DNA of 64,000 nt from Fluctibacter halophilus (GTDB lineage: Bacteria > Pseudomonadota > Gammaproteobacteria > Enterobacterales > Alteromonadaceae). How positions within the stretch are numbered: the first letter of the stretch is position 1; every line of letters starts with the position of its first letter. The position numbers and the translations under genes were made by a program. Below, one piece after another: positions 7,289 through 15,443 of the stretch. Where the stretch lies: positions 1-64,000 of the forward strand of contig NZ_JAJEWP010000002.1 of assembly GCF_020687825.1 (NCBI RefSeq), read 5' to 3'. A model generated the notes under the pieces. It saw only the letters and a program-made list of their open reading frames with translations, was not told where the DNA came from and made no database searches.

Positions 7289-7684
7289 TTAGATACGTTC
7301 GTTCAGTACGTTGGCCAAAGGCGATGCGATCAAGCCTTTGTCGGATACCCAGGCACGCAGGGTCTGGCCATCGGCCTCAGGTGCATTCAACTGGCTCTTT
7401 GGCATTTTCTTCACCAACAGCGTGCCGGTTTCAACAGCGCCAGCGATAAACGCAGTGCGGATCAGGCTGTTGCCGTCGCACGAAATGCCGGTGTAGTAGT
7501 CCTGCAGTTTCAGGCGATAATCGGTCTCAACATCTTTCATCTTCTTGCGCAACTCACCTTTGTCATCGGCTTTAACGATGGTGCAGATGTTCTGCAAGGC
7601 GTCTTCGACAGCGGCTTGGGCGGTGGCAGACAACAACAAAGAAGCAGCGATGGTCGCAACAGAGAATTTAGCAATTTTCAACAT
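7289..7684 (-). CDS. DUF3718 family exported protein (131 aa)
   Basis: This small periplasmic protein of unknown function has a clear signal peptide (MLKIAKFSVATIAASLLLSATAQA, cut before AVED). The mature domain has two cysteines (NICTIV and GISCDG), a charged helix with KGELRKKMKDVE, and the ISCDGNSLIRTA block typical of DUF3718, a family seen mainly in Alteromonadales and Shewanella. I chose ATG 7684 because it begins the signal peptide and follows GAGGAA. The longer upstream frame has no role. It is monocistronic with its own terminator at 7176-7201. Palindromes upstream (7775-7818) may regulate it. Confidence 0.85.
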   Translation of the reverse strand: MLKIAKFSVATIAASLLLSATAQAAVEDALQNICTIVKADDKGELRKKMKDVETDYRLKLQDYYTGISCDGNSLIRTAFIAGAVETGTLLVKKMPKSQLNAPEADGQTLRAWVSDKGLIASPLANVLNERI

Positions 7685-8296
7685 GGTGTATTCCTCAGTA
7701 ATGATGACCCGGCGGGTCAGATGGCGCGCATTAGACGGCAAATCGAGTGGTCAGGAAATAACCAGACATATACATAGGTGTATGATTTTATACCTATGAG
7801 GGTGTTATCACCCTTTTTGGCCCCAAAAAGGCGTCGATAAGCCTATGAAAAACAGGCGATAAAAGAAGGTCATTGGACGAAAGTCTAGATTTTAAGTGTT
7901 GGCTAAAAAATGTGCAGATTAACCGCGGTAGTGGTCGGTTTGCGACACCAATGACCGACTTTTCTCCGCCAAAACCAATGGGGGTTGTCGGCTAAGATCA
8001 GCCGTTAAATGCTCTTTTCGGCGATGACATGAGGTTTTTTTGCGTGTTGCAGACGGCCCTTGCCCAAGTAGTACAAACTCAACCTCCATCCTCCTCAACC
8101 GAGGTCTTACCGACGGGGTGAAATTTTAACATTGCTTGACGTTTTCGTGGCTGCTCTGCCCGGCAAAGCCCCAACGCAGAGGGACATCAACCAAGGTAAG
8201 CTGAACGTACAGGTAGGCATCGCGCCGCTAAACCCCGTAGAATTCGTCATCATCCATATCAGGCGAATTGCAGTGTGCCGGCCAACACAGGGGGTA
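7685..8296. other. Intergenic stretch, no gene seen
   Basis: This 612-bp stretch holds no convincing coding sequence. Near the DUF3718 promoter are two hairpins: ATAGGT...ACCTAT (about 7775-7797) and AGGGTG-TTAT-CACCCT followed by five T (7799-7818). Short frames around 8107-8326 lack ribosome-binding sites and matching codon use. The remainder shows nothing I can name. Confidence 0.5.
7799..7818. promoter_or_regulatory. Hairpin AGGGTG/CACCCT upstream of DUF3718 gene
   Basis: This is a six-bp perfect stem with a TTAT loop and a T-run on the plus strand. No plus-strand gene precedes it. It could be an operator or attenuator for the minus-strand gene, or the terminator of an unseen small RNA. 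Confidence 0.4.
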
Positions 8297-8551
8297 CTAA
8301 TTAACCTGGGCAACGAAAAAAACTAACAAGCCAAGCAGCGCAATGAAACAGTATGGAAGCGGTGATGACAGCCATGTCAGTGGCTGACGTGCTGTTTCTC
8401 GTACGACGTCGCGATTGGCATACTGAATAGGAAAGAAAAACAATCCAAATGTGGCCAACGCGGTAAGGATCACGAACAGTCCGGTGTATTCGGTGGCAAA
8501 AATCGCAATAAAACAACTCAGCCACACACCGACCATTAGGACTCTCGACAT
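8297..8551 (-). CDS. Small hypothetical membrane protein (84 aa)
   Basis: This 84-residue protein has three hydrophobic segments at about residues 4-20, 24-42 and 62-82, and no recognised domain. It starts at ATG 8551 behind AAGGACAAGTT, a good ribosome-binding site. It lies 21 bases downstream of the solitary binding-protein gene 8573-9334 on the same strand, so the two are probably cotranscribed. No function can be assigned. Confidence 0.65.
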   Translation of the reverse strand: MSRVLMVGVWLSCFIAIFATEYTGLFVILTALATFGLFFFPIQYANRDVVRETARQPLTWLSSPLPYCFIALLGLLVFFVAQVN

Positions 8552-8572
8552 AACTTGTCCTTGTATCTGCTG

Positions 8573-9334
8573 TTACTCAACAATCACCGACTCGTCGATG
8601 CCATGCCCACGCAAGATGTTGGCCAGCTCACCACTGGCTTTTATCGCCTCGATGCCTTGGTTGATCAACGGTAACAGGTGGGCTTTGTCTTTTTGCAACC
8701 GGACCCGCAGTACGCCTTCGGTATGCAGGGGGGCGAAGGCAATATCAACCTGATGCACGGAGGCCCAGAATTTGGCCGTTTCCCGCTCCAGAATGACCGC
8801 GTTGAAACGCTTCTTTTTCAGACCCTGGATCAACAGGCTTTCGGTCAGAAAGTCTTCCCGCTCAAACTTGTCATCGTCAAAATAGTAGTAACCGGCGATG
8901 GTGCCGACGGCTTTACCGTAATAAGCCTGACGATTGGAAAACTGCGCTTCGTTACCCGCCAGGGTGACAATGTATTCGTTAACTGCGAACAAGGGGTTAC
9001 TGACCACAAACCCCTCACCGGGGTCGCCACCAGGGAGCCATTCCAGACTGATAAATTCCACATCGATAAGCCCGTCTTTCATGGCTTTCTGAGCCCGTTT
9101 GGCGGGAAAGTTGACGTACTTAAAGATGATATCCACATGACCGGAAATGGCGTCGGTCATCTGTTGAAATACCCCTGGTGTTCCGGCCACGGCGCCGCGC
9201 TGATAGGGGACCCAGCGACCTTCAACACCCTGGTCGTAATACAGCACATTGTGCTCATCGGCCCGCACCGAGACACATAGCGAAACGACCGTTATAGCAA
9301 CCAACAACAATGCTTTGAAAGGTACAACATTCAC
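8573..9334 (-). CDS. Solitary periplasmic solute-binding protein, SBP_bac_3-like (253 aa)
   Basis: This exported protein has the fold of family 3 periplasmic binding proteins, which in transport systems bind amino acids. It has a signal peptide (about residues 1-25, ending VRADE) and then a bilobal ~228-residue domain with the typical 'modest charged helix plus hinge' pattern (GLIDVEFISLEW, YYGKAVGTIAGYYYF). The start is GTG 9334 behind GAGGAA. No ABC permease or ATPase gene is adjacent, so it is probably a sensor, a scavenger or an orphan component rather than half of a transporter. Three more such orphans lie within 12 kb. Confidence 0.75.
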   Translation of the reverse strand: MNVVPFKALLLVAITVVSLCVSVRADEHNVLYYDQGVEGRWVPYQRGAVAGTPGVFQQMTDAISGHVDIIFKYVNFPAKRAQKAMKDGLIDVEFISLEWLPGGDPGEGFVVSNPLFAVNEYIVTLAGNEAQFSNRQAYYGKAVGTIAGYYYFDDDKFEREDFLTESLLIQGLKKKRFNAVILERETAKFWASVHQVDIAFAPLHTEGVLRVRLQKDKAHLLPLINQGIEAIKASGELANILRGHGIDESVIVE

Positions 9335-9512
9335 TGCGACAGGGTTCCTCGTGCTTTTACGTACCCGGTAGTCATGACAGTGTTACCTGTTCATCAGCGT
9401 ACTACGTGGGCACATCGTTACCGATCCCCGGCCAGATGCGTAGTGCACCATCAGCGGGTTGGGGTGATACTGTCAGTATAACCTGAATTGAGGTGGTGGA
9501 AAGCGTGCAGGG

Positions 9513-9773
9513 CTATTGAGGGCTTTGGGAACCTGTCAAGGCAACAAACTTGTCGGCCAGCTGGTCCAGTGTTTCGCGGTGCTCGGGGTCTGGTGATATG
9601 CAATCAATCGGGCACACACTCACACAGGTGGGTGTGTCGTAGTGGCCAACACATTCGGTGCAACGGGCGGGGTCGATGACAAAGATAGGATCCCCCAGGG
9701 TGATGGCCTGATTTGGACATTCGGGTTCACACATTTCACAATTGATGCAGTCGGCGTCGATGATCAGTGCCAT
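9513..9773 (-). CDS. yfhL: YfhL family 4Fe-4S dicluster ferredoxin (86 aa)
   Basis: This is a small electron carrier with two iron-sulfur cluster motifs: CINCEMCEPECP near residues 9-20, and CTECVGHYDTPTC then CPIDC near residues 37-56. The insertion between the first cysteines of the second motif is characteristic of YfhL-type (Allochromatium-like) ferredoxins. Length and the C-terminal extension fit the family. The gene starts two bases after the stop of trhP, so the two are coupled. In E. coli YfhL is known to be needed for rRNA hydroxylation by the U32 enzyme RlhA. Its position here behind the related TrhP suggests it feeds electrons to that enzyme. Confidence 0.92.
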   Translation of the reverse strand: MALIIDADCINCEMCEPECPNQAITLGDPIFVIDPARCTECVGHYDTPTCVSVCPIDCISPDPEHRETLDQLADKFVALTGSQSPQ

Positions 9774-9775
9774 CC

Positions 9776-11158
9776 TCAGTCCGTCTCCACGGTGACCGGA
9801 ATAAAGGGTTGGCGTGTGGTGGTGCCCGGTTGCAGATCCCTGAGCAGCAACGCAAATTCCAGTGCGATGTCATCGCCAACGGGGAGCATGACCTGATGTC
9901 CGGAGCCTTTGGCCACGTCAATCGGGGCGCCATGCCTGTCAGCCATGCTGTTGAGGGTAAAACGCTGATTTCCATTGGGTGTCATCAGTTCCAGCGAGTC
10001 GCCCACACTGAATTTGTTTTTGACATCTACGATTGCCTGGCCCGTGTGTTCACATCGGCCGATGATCTCACCGACAAACTGCTGACGATCACTGACTGAG
10101 CTGCCGGTGTGGTAGTTCTGGTATTCCTGATGGGCGTGTCGACGCAGAAATCCTTCGGTATAGCCGCGATGGGCCAGGCTTTCCAGCGTGGTCATCAGGG
10201 TCGGATCGAACGGCTTACCGGCAACGGCGTCATCAATTGCTTTGCGATACACCTGGGCGGTGCGGGCGCAGTAGTAGTGTGATTTGGTGCGTCCTTCTAT
10301 TTTCAGTGAGTGCACACCCATCTCCACCAGGCGTGGCACGTGCTGGACTGCCCGCAAGTCCTTGGAATTCATGATGTAGGTGCCATGCTCATCTTCAAAC
10401 GCCGGCATCAGTTCACCGGGCTTTTCATGTTCTTCAAGCAGGTAGACATTGCCCTGTGCCGACGGCATCGGTGGCTCGGTGGTGCTGTGTTCCGGTGACC
10501 ACAGGCCGATATCACCGCTGGCGTCTTCCTGAGCCTCTTTGACACTGTATTGCCAGCGACAGGCATTAGTACAGGTCCCCTGGTTGGGGTCGCGTCGGTT
10601 GAGGTAGCCTGATAGCAGGCAACGGCCAGAGTAGGCCATACACAACGCGCCGTGCACAAACACTTCCAGTTCGGTATCGGGAACCCGCTGGCGGATCTGT
10701 TCAATCTCCTCCAGCGACAATTCGCGCGACAGGATCACCCGTTCAATACCCTGGCTGGCCCAGAATTGGACCGTGGCATAGTTGACCGCATTGGCCTGCA
10801 CCGACAAGTGGATGGGCATGTCGGGATATTCGTCCCGAACCAGCATGATCAAGCCCGGATCGGACATGATCAGCGCATCCGGCTGCAGTGCGATGACAGG
10901 GGCAATATCCCTAAGGTACGTATCCACTTTGCTGTTGTGGGGGGCGATGTTGCTGACCACATAAAACTTCTTACCCTGCCCATGGGCTTCGCTGATGCCG
11001 GTAGCCAGGGTGTCGAGATTGAATTCGTTATTGCGCACCCGCAATGAATAGCGCGGCTGACCGGCATAGACGGCGTCAGCGCCGTAGGCGAAGGCATAGC
11101 GCATGTTGCGCAGGCTGCCTGCAGGTAACAATAATTCAGGTGCATTATTGGAATCCAT
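9776..11158 (-). CDS. trhP: TrhP/YegQ, prephenate-dependent tRNA uridine(34) hydroxylase, U32 family
   Basis: This 460-residue protein belongs to the peptidase U32 family. Its true role (known for E. coli YegQ) is hydroxylation of U34 in tRNA to 5-hydroxyuridine, the first step toward cmo5U/mcmo5U wobble bases. Visible features are the ELLLPAGSLRNMRYAFAYGADAVY start, LSVQANAVNY, the U32 signature EVFVHGALCMAYSGRC near residues 165-180, and a cysteine cluster (GTCTNAC) near 195. Its length matches YegQ (about 453) rather than RlhA (about 650). Start ATG 11158 follows GAGAGGGG. It forms a two-gene operon with yfhL. Confidence 0.93.
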   Translation of the reverse strand: MDSNNAPELLLPAGSLRNMRYAFAYGADAVYAGQPRYSLRVRNNEFNLDTLATGISEAHGQGKKFYVVSNIAPHNSKVDTYLRDIAPVIALQPDALIMSDPGLIMLVRDEYPDMPIHLSVQANAVNYATVQFWASQGIERVILSRELSLEEIEQIRQRVPDTELEVFVHGALCMAYSGRCLLSGYLNRRDPNQGTCTNACRWQYSVKEAQEDASGDIGLWSPEHSTTEPPMPSAQGNVYLLEEHEKPGELMPAFEDEHGTYIMNSKDLRAVQHVPRLVEMGVHSLKIEGRTKSHYYCARTAQVYRKAIDDAVAGKPFDPTLMTTLESLAHRGYTEGFLRRHAHQEYQNYHTGSSVSDRQQFVGEIIGRCEHTGQAIVDVKNKFSVGDSLELMTPNGNQRFTLNSMADRHGAPIDVAKGSGHQVMLPVGDDIALEFALLLRDLQPGTTTRQPFIPVTVETD

Positions 11159-11266
11159 GGTCCCCTCTCAACGTGTTCACCGACGGCATAGGCATCAAAA
11201 AAGCGGCGCACAATAGCGCTCAGGCCCAGTGACATCAAGGTGTGTTTTACTTTCTATTGATCCAGA

Positions 11267-12082
11267 TCAAGGATGGCTAGTGTGGGTGTTTGACGATGGC
11301 GCTGGCGGCAACTGCTCGCTTGCCGGTCCGCGTAACTGATAACGCTGGCGCAGGGCGTGCAGTTGCTGCTCTGCGGATTGCAGGTAGCGGTTAAATTGCT
11401 CAACCAGCTCGCGGTGCTGGTAGGTAGAAACATGAAAGCTGACCTCAAGGTAGGGCAGATTCTTGTCCAGTACCAATTGTTCGGATTGTTCGCTCTGTTC
11501 GAGCAGGTAGCGGCTCACATTCCATTCCACGTCTGCACCGTCGGCACGGCCAAGTATCACTGCCTGCAGCGCGGCCAGGGCATCAGGAAAAGTGGCGACC
11601 CGGATGCGGTGCTGGTTGATGGCGTCATACCATTTGACCGGCGTAAAACCAAAGGGGATCGCCAGGACATTGAACGATTCAAGTGGCATGCCCTGTCGAT
11701 CAGGGGGCACCATAGTGCCGGTCAGGGCGACGGCCACCGTGTCGCTGTAGTAGCGCTCGTCCGGCAGTTGTTCTTTTTGATGCCAGCGTGGATTGTCCGG
11801 ATAGGCGAGATTAACGGTGCCTTTGTACAGCTCCCGTTGCAGACGTTTGGTCGGTAGCGCCACATACTCAATGCGGTAACCATGGGCCTTGGCAAATGCT
11901 TCGAAAACCGCCACCGCATATCCCCGTGGCGATGATTGGGTGAAATCGTAGTGTGGGTAGTAATCGAAATTTTGTGAGCCGATGACGATTTTGTTGCTGT
12001 CAGACGCCCAGACGGTGCAGACCCAGTTGCACACTAGCACACCAAACAACCACCGGTTGGCAAACCCCAATAACCGCAACAT
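11267..12082 (-). CDS. Solitary periplasmic solute-binding protein, SBP_bac_3-like (271 aa)
   Basis: This is an exported binding-protein-fold protein with a signal peptide ending near VWASDSN, then a ~240-residue bilobal domain with the family 3 pattern (FDYYPHYDF, RGYAVAVFEAFAKAHGY, GTVNLAYPDNPRW). I chose ATG 12082 because GGAG precedes it. The ATG 11 codons upstream has no ribosome-binding site. The C-terminal 20 residues are proline and serine rich. It has no transporter partner. It is divergent from another orphan of the same superfamily (12260-13123). A role as a sensor or an unlinked transport component is possible. Confidence 0.72.
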   Translation of the reverse strand: MLRLLGFANRWLFGVLVCNWVCTVWASDSNKIVIGSQNFDYYPHYDFTQSSPRGYAVAVFEAFAKAHGYRIEYVALPTKRLQRELYKGTVNLAYPDNPRWHQKEQLPDERYYSDTVAVALTGTMVPPDRQGMPLESFNVLAIPFGFTPVKWYDAINQHRIRVATFPDALAALQAVILGRADGADVEWNVSRYLLEQSEQSEQLVLDKNLPYLEVSFHVSTYQHRELVEQFNRYLQSAEQQLHALRQRYQLRGPASEQLPPAPSSNTHTSHP

Positions 12083-12259
12083 GAAACTCCACAATGGCGC
12101 AGACCTACACAGCATAGCCTAAAGTCGCGGGGTGAGGGAGTGTTGATGCATAAAACCCGTGTTCCTACGTTGATGAATTGCAAGTGGCCCAATCCGATGT
12201 ATGATGTAATGACATGCTCAGGAAGTAGCTGTTGTTATTACTGCCTGGGGAGCACTTGT

Positions 12260-13123
12260 TTGAAACAATACATCTGGCCATTACTCATCACCTTCATGCT
12301 GAGCAGCTTGCCTGACAGCGCTGATGCCAGTGACCTTAAGACCATTTACTGGCAAACCTATCATCGTCCTCCGGGTATCATCGTGTCCGGTGAACAGGGG
12401 CAACTCGGGTTCATTCAACAAGCGATGAAGCTGATTCAGGATGAGCTGCCGGATTACGAGCATGTTGTGGTACACACCACCTTGGCACGGGCACTCCAAG
12501 ACATGCGCTTGGGCAAACAAACCTGTCATCCCTCGTTGTTCAGACGTCCCGAACGGGAAGCCTACATGTATTTTTCCCATGCAACCCAGATCTCTCCCAC
12601 CAATCGGGTTGTGGTCACCGATGAAACCCTCCATGCATTGGGGGAGGGCACTGCCAGTGTCTCTCTAACGGCGTTGTTGGCAAAACCCGAATGGCTGTTG
12701 GGGGTGATTGGCGGACGTTCCTATGGCAGTGAAATCGATCAATTGCTGGCCGAACATGGTGAACCCTCCCGGATCATCCCTATTCAGAGTGAGAGCCTGG
12801 ACGTGGTCTTTCGTATGCTGGCGCTGGGGCGAATCCAGTATACCCTGGCGTATCCGTTTGAAGGCCGCTATTTCAATCAACACAACCCCTACCAGGCGCG
12901 TCTGAAAATGTTACCGATTGACGGCCTGCAGCCTTATGAGTTGGGGCATGTGGCGTGTAGCCGCACCGTGTGGGGGGCGAAAGTCATCAGTGACATCAAC
13001 CGGGTGGTTATGACTATCAAATTCACCGACCGCTATTTGCAGGCGATGACAGCGTATTGGCAAGAAGAGCAGGCTTTGCCGCAATTTCAGGATTATTACC
13101 ACAATACCTTCTTACGTCATTGA
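12260..13123 (+). CDS. Solitary periplasmic solute-binding protein, divergent SBP family (287 aa)
   Basis: This exported protein of the periplasmic binding-protein superfamily resembles the group found as orphans in Alteromonadales and Pseudomonas: WQTYHRPPGI near the mature N-terminus, CHPSLFRRPEREAYMYFS in the first lobe, and GGRSYGSEIDQLL at the hinge. I chose TTG 12260 because it follows GGGGAG (12247-12252) and begins a signal peptide (LKQYIWPLLITFMLSS). A longer frame from 12140 is open but has an unlikely cysteine-rich leader. No ABC partner lies nearby. It could bind a polar solute and act as an environmental sensor. Confidence 0.7.
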   Translation: MKQYIWPLLITFMLSSLPDSADASDLKTIYWQTYHRPPGIIVSGEQGQLGFIQQAMKLIQDELPDYEHVVVHTTLARALQDMRLGKQTCHPSLFRRPEREAYMYFSHATQISPTNRVVVTDETLHALGEGTASVSLTALLAKPEWLLGVIGGRSYGSEIDQLLAEHGEPSRIIPIQSESLDVVFRMLALGRIQYTLAYPFEGRYFNQHNPYQARLKMLPIDGLQPYELGHVACSRTVWGAKVISDINRVVMTIKFTDRYLQAMTAYWQEEQALPQFQDYYHNTFLRH

Positions 13124-13290
13124 GCCGCCCACTGTTGCCCGACAATCTCGCGGTTAGTAACGTGTAAGTACTTGAGATGCATTGCTTTCTTCCTGAAAAT
13201 AAAACTGATAGAGCGCTACAAACTGGCAAAGTTTGACTATAGTTAGTTTGAAAGAGCCTGACAATCCGTCGTCAGGTGAAGGGGTTTTCA

Positions 13291-13767
13291 ATGCCTTCTA
13301 CGCAAACAGAGTTTCAGTTTCTCGCCGAACCGACCGATGTCAATTTTGGTGGCAAGGTGCACGGTGGCATGGTCATGAAATGGATAGATCAGGCCTCCTA
13401 TGCGTGTGCGGCGCAATGGAGTCGGCGCTACTGCGTGACCGTATCTGCCAACGCCATTCGCTTTATTCGTCCGATTCTGGTCGGCCAGGTGGTGCGTATA
13501 AAAGCCCGTATTGTGCATACCGGCACCACCAGTATGCATATCTATGTGGTGGTTCGAGCCAGTGACCCCAAGAGTCCCGAAGAAACCATTACTAATCGCT
13601 GCTTTATTACCTTTATGGCGCTGGACGAAGCCGGGCAGGCTTGCAGTGTCCCCGCCTACGAAGCCAAAACGGATGAAGATCGGCACCTGGAACAAGTGGC
13701 AAAACATGCGAAAGAGTTTGCCAAGCAACTGGACAGTGATTTTGAGCAATTACTGGGTTGGACCTGA
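13291..13767 (+). CDS. Acyl-CoA thioesterase, hotdog fold (YciA/BFIT type, 158 aa)
   Basis: This enzyme hydrolyses acyl-CoA thioesters to free acid and CoA. The hotdog-fold signature is clear: an early loop TDVNFGGKVHGGMVMKWIDQAS (the Asn-Gly-x-HGG pattern) contains the catalytic Asp near residue 29, followed by RPILVGQVVRIKARIVHTGTTS for the second half of the fold. A charged C-terminal helix ends the protein. ATG 13291 follows AAGGGG. The next gene, a GGDEF protein, starts 27 bases after the stop, so they may share a transcript. Short- or medium-chain substrates are usual for this group. Confidence 0.85.
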   Translation: MPSTQTEFQFLAEPTDVNFGGKVHGGMVMKWIDQASYACAAQWSRRYCVTVSANAIRFIRPILVGQVVRIKARIVHTGTTSMHIYVVVRASDPKSPEETITNRCFITFMALDEAGQACSVPAYEAKTDEDRHLEQVAKHAKEFAKQLDSDFEQLLGWT

Positions 13768-13794
13768 CAACCCACCACGACCAAGGATGATCGT

Positions 13795-14850
13795 ATGAAA
13801 GAACGTTCCCGACAGCCTATGATTGTCAGCAGTGTGGGATTTTTGTGTTTGTTTGTTGCGCTGGTCACTCTGTTGCGGCCGTTGCTGGTGACCCAGGAAT
13901 TGTTGTTCACCCTGTTGGGTGTTATCAACACAGTGATGGCTGGGTTGTGTTACCTGTATTTGCGCCAGAGCGCCGCACGGCCCTGGCATGGCGCGTTGCC
14001 ACTGTATCTGGTTGCTGCAATGCTACTGCCGTTATTGGCGGTCAACGGTGGCATCACCAGTCATTTTATTTTGTTGTTGCCGTTGTTACCCGTATGGACA
14101 GCGCTGCTACTGAATGCACGTAAGGGAATACTGGTCGCGTTGCTGGCCGCTATCGTGGTGCTGGCGCTGATCTATTTTGCGCCGATCCTGCCTTATTCTG
14201 CACATCATCAGGTGTCAGATTCTTTTTTGCTGTTGCATGGACTGTGGCTGATCCTGGCGCTGGGACTGTCGGCTCGCATCGGGGTGTTGACTGAGCGCTA
14301 TGTGTTGCAAACGCGCAGTGATGATGACGAACCCAGGGACCCATTGACTGGCTTGCTGACCCGACGAGCGGTGGTGGACAAAGTCGGTTTCCTGCTCGGT
14401 GAAAGTCAGGAGCAGGGCGACTGGCTAACCGCTATGCTGGTCGATGTGGATCATCTTAAACAGTTAAACCAACGCTACAGCCATGCCGATGGTGATCAGT
14501 TGCTGCGCGCCCTGAGTCAGGCGTTGCTGGCACGTACCCGCCAGGGTAAAGATGCGCTTGGGCGTTACACCTCCAAACAATTTCTGCTATTGCTACCGGG
14601 GGTCGATCAGGGCCGGGCACACGGAATTGCTGACAAACTGTGCAGTGACGTGGCAGAGCATACTTACATGGTCGATGAGATCCCGTTGCAAACCACCCTG
14701 AGCATTGGCTACTGCAGTTTGCCGGCCAGCGGATTACATGATCCGGAACACCTGCTGCATGAAACCGAATTGGCACTCAAAGCAGCCAAGCAGGCTGGCG
14801 GCAATCAGGTAGTCGGTGCCGAACAGTCGCTGATGGTAAACCGGGCATAG
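13795..14850 (+). CDS. Membrane GGDEF-domain protein with degenerate active-site motif (351 aa)
   Basis: The N-terminal half has about five or six hydrophobic membrane segments (residues 7-165). The C-terminal half is a diguanylate cyclase-type domain beginning DPLTGLLTRRAV near residue 181, with MLVDVDHLKQLNQRYSHADGD for the metal and guanine site. At the position of the GGDEF signature the sequence is T259-S-K-Q-F, so the residues that bind the alpha phosphate and the second metal are missing. Catalysis of c-di-GMP synthesis is therefore unlikely. It may bind nucleotide or act as a regulatory scaffold. It sits 27 bases behind the thioesterase gene. Confidence 0.85.
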   Translation: MKERSRQPMIVSSVGFLCLFVALVTLLRPLLVTQELLFTLLGVINTVMAGLCYLYLRQSAARPWHGALPLYLVAAMLLPLLAVNGGITSHFILLLPLLPVWTALLLNARKGILVALLAAIVVLALIYFAPILPYSAHHQVSDSFLLLHGLWLILALGLSARIGVLTERYVLQTRSDDDEPRDPLTGLLTRRAVVDKVGFLLGESQEQGDWLTAMLVDVDHLKQLNQRYSHADGDQLLRALSQALLARTRQGKDALGRYTSKQFLLLLPGVDQGRAHGIADKLCSDVAEHTYMVDEIPLQTTLSIGYCSLPASGLHDPEHLLHETELALKAAKQAGGNQVVGAEQSLMVNRA

Positions 14851-14859
14851 GCCCGGCGG

Positions 14860-15345
14860 TCATTTGTCAGGCTTGCCGCGCGGATAGGTTAATGCGTCGA
14901 TGTCCACCAGGCTCCAGGGCATACCCCGTTGACGGAAAATGCGTTGGTGTTTGTCCGGATAATCCGCCACGTCATGATCCAGCCGTTGGCCAATGACCAG
15001 GCAACGTAACACCCCGTTACCGTTGTTGTGCAGGCTGTGTGGTTCTCCACCTGCCGGGTAGGCGATAAAATCCCCTGCCTGTAGGGTGGTTTCCTCATTA
15101 CCCACCCGGGCAAGGGCCTGGCCTTCCAGTACATAGACACATTCATCTTCGTAGTAATGAGCATGGTACTCGGTGGTGTCGAAGCCGGGCTGAACCTCGA
15201 TCAGATGCACGCCCAGTCCCGTGAGTCCGGAGGCGTCGCCTAACGACTTATTCAGCCGCTGTGCATTGTTGTTCAGGAAGTGGGTTTTGTGTTCACCGGG
15301 CAGTGCCGCGATGTCCTGGCTGCGCAAAAGAGTGGGTATGGCCAT
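14860..15345 (-). CDS. Cupin-domain protein (161 aa)
   Basis: This is a single beta-barrel cupin. The first motif reads EYHAHYYEDECVYVLEG (two His and a Glu for metal binding) and the second, GDFIAYPAGGEPHSLHNNG, provides the fourth His. Such proteins bind a transition metal and act as isomerases, dioxygenases or sugar-binding regulators. The exact reaction cannot be told. I chose ATG 15345 because GGAGG lies five bases upstream. The longer frame to 15408 crosses the neighbouring terminator. It stands alone and converges with the GGDEF gene. Confidence 0.8.
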   Translation of the reverse strand: MAIPTLLRSQDIAALPGEHKTHFLNNNAQRLNKSLGDASGLTGLGVHLIEVQPGFDTTEYHAHYYEDECVYVLEGQALARVGNEETTLQAGDFIAYPAGGEPHSLHNNGNGVLRCLVIGQRLDHDVADYPDKHQRIFRQRGMPWSLVDIDALTYPRGKPDK

Positions 15346-15390
15346 CATTGCCTCCATGTAAGTCAGGACACCAGTGTACACCCAATCATA

Positions 15391-15428
15391 AAAAAAAGGC
15401 GCCGCCAAACCGCAGCTTGGGGCGCCTC
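15391..15428 (-). terminator. Rho-independent terminator of the porin gene
   Basis: The stem AGGCGCC / GGCGCCT has a 17-base loop and is followed on the minus strand by seven T residues. It lies 15 bases after the porin stop codon. Confidence 0.85.
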
Positions 15429-15443
15429 AGGCAGTGAAAAAAA

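Noticed and set aside
7259-7777. 172-codon plus-strand frame opposite the DUF3718 gene
   Set aside because: It is a mirror of a clear secreted protein gene on the minus strand that has a signal peptide, ribosome-binding site and terminator.
8107-8326. Short frames on both strands upstream of 8297-8551
   Set aside because: Neither has a ribosome-binding site or a protein-like composition. They overlap each other and the next gene.
8678-9280. 200-codon plus-strand frame opposite the binding-protein gene
   Set aside because: It is antisense to a signal-peptide-bearing protein with good codon structure and has no start signal of its own.
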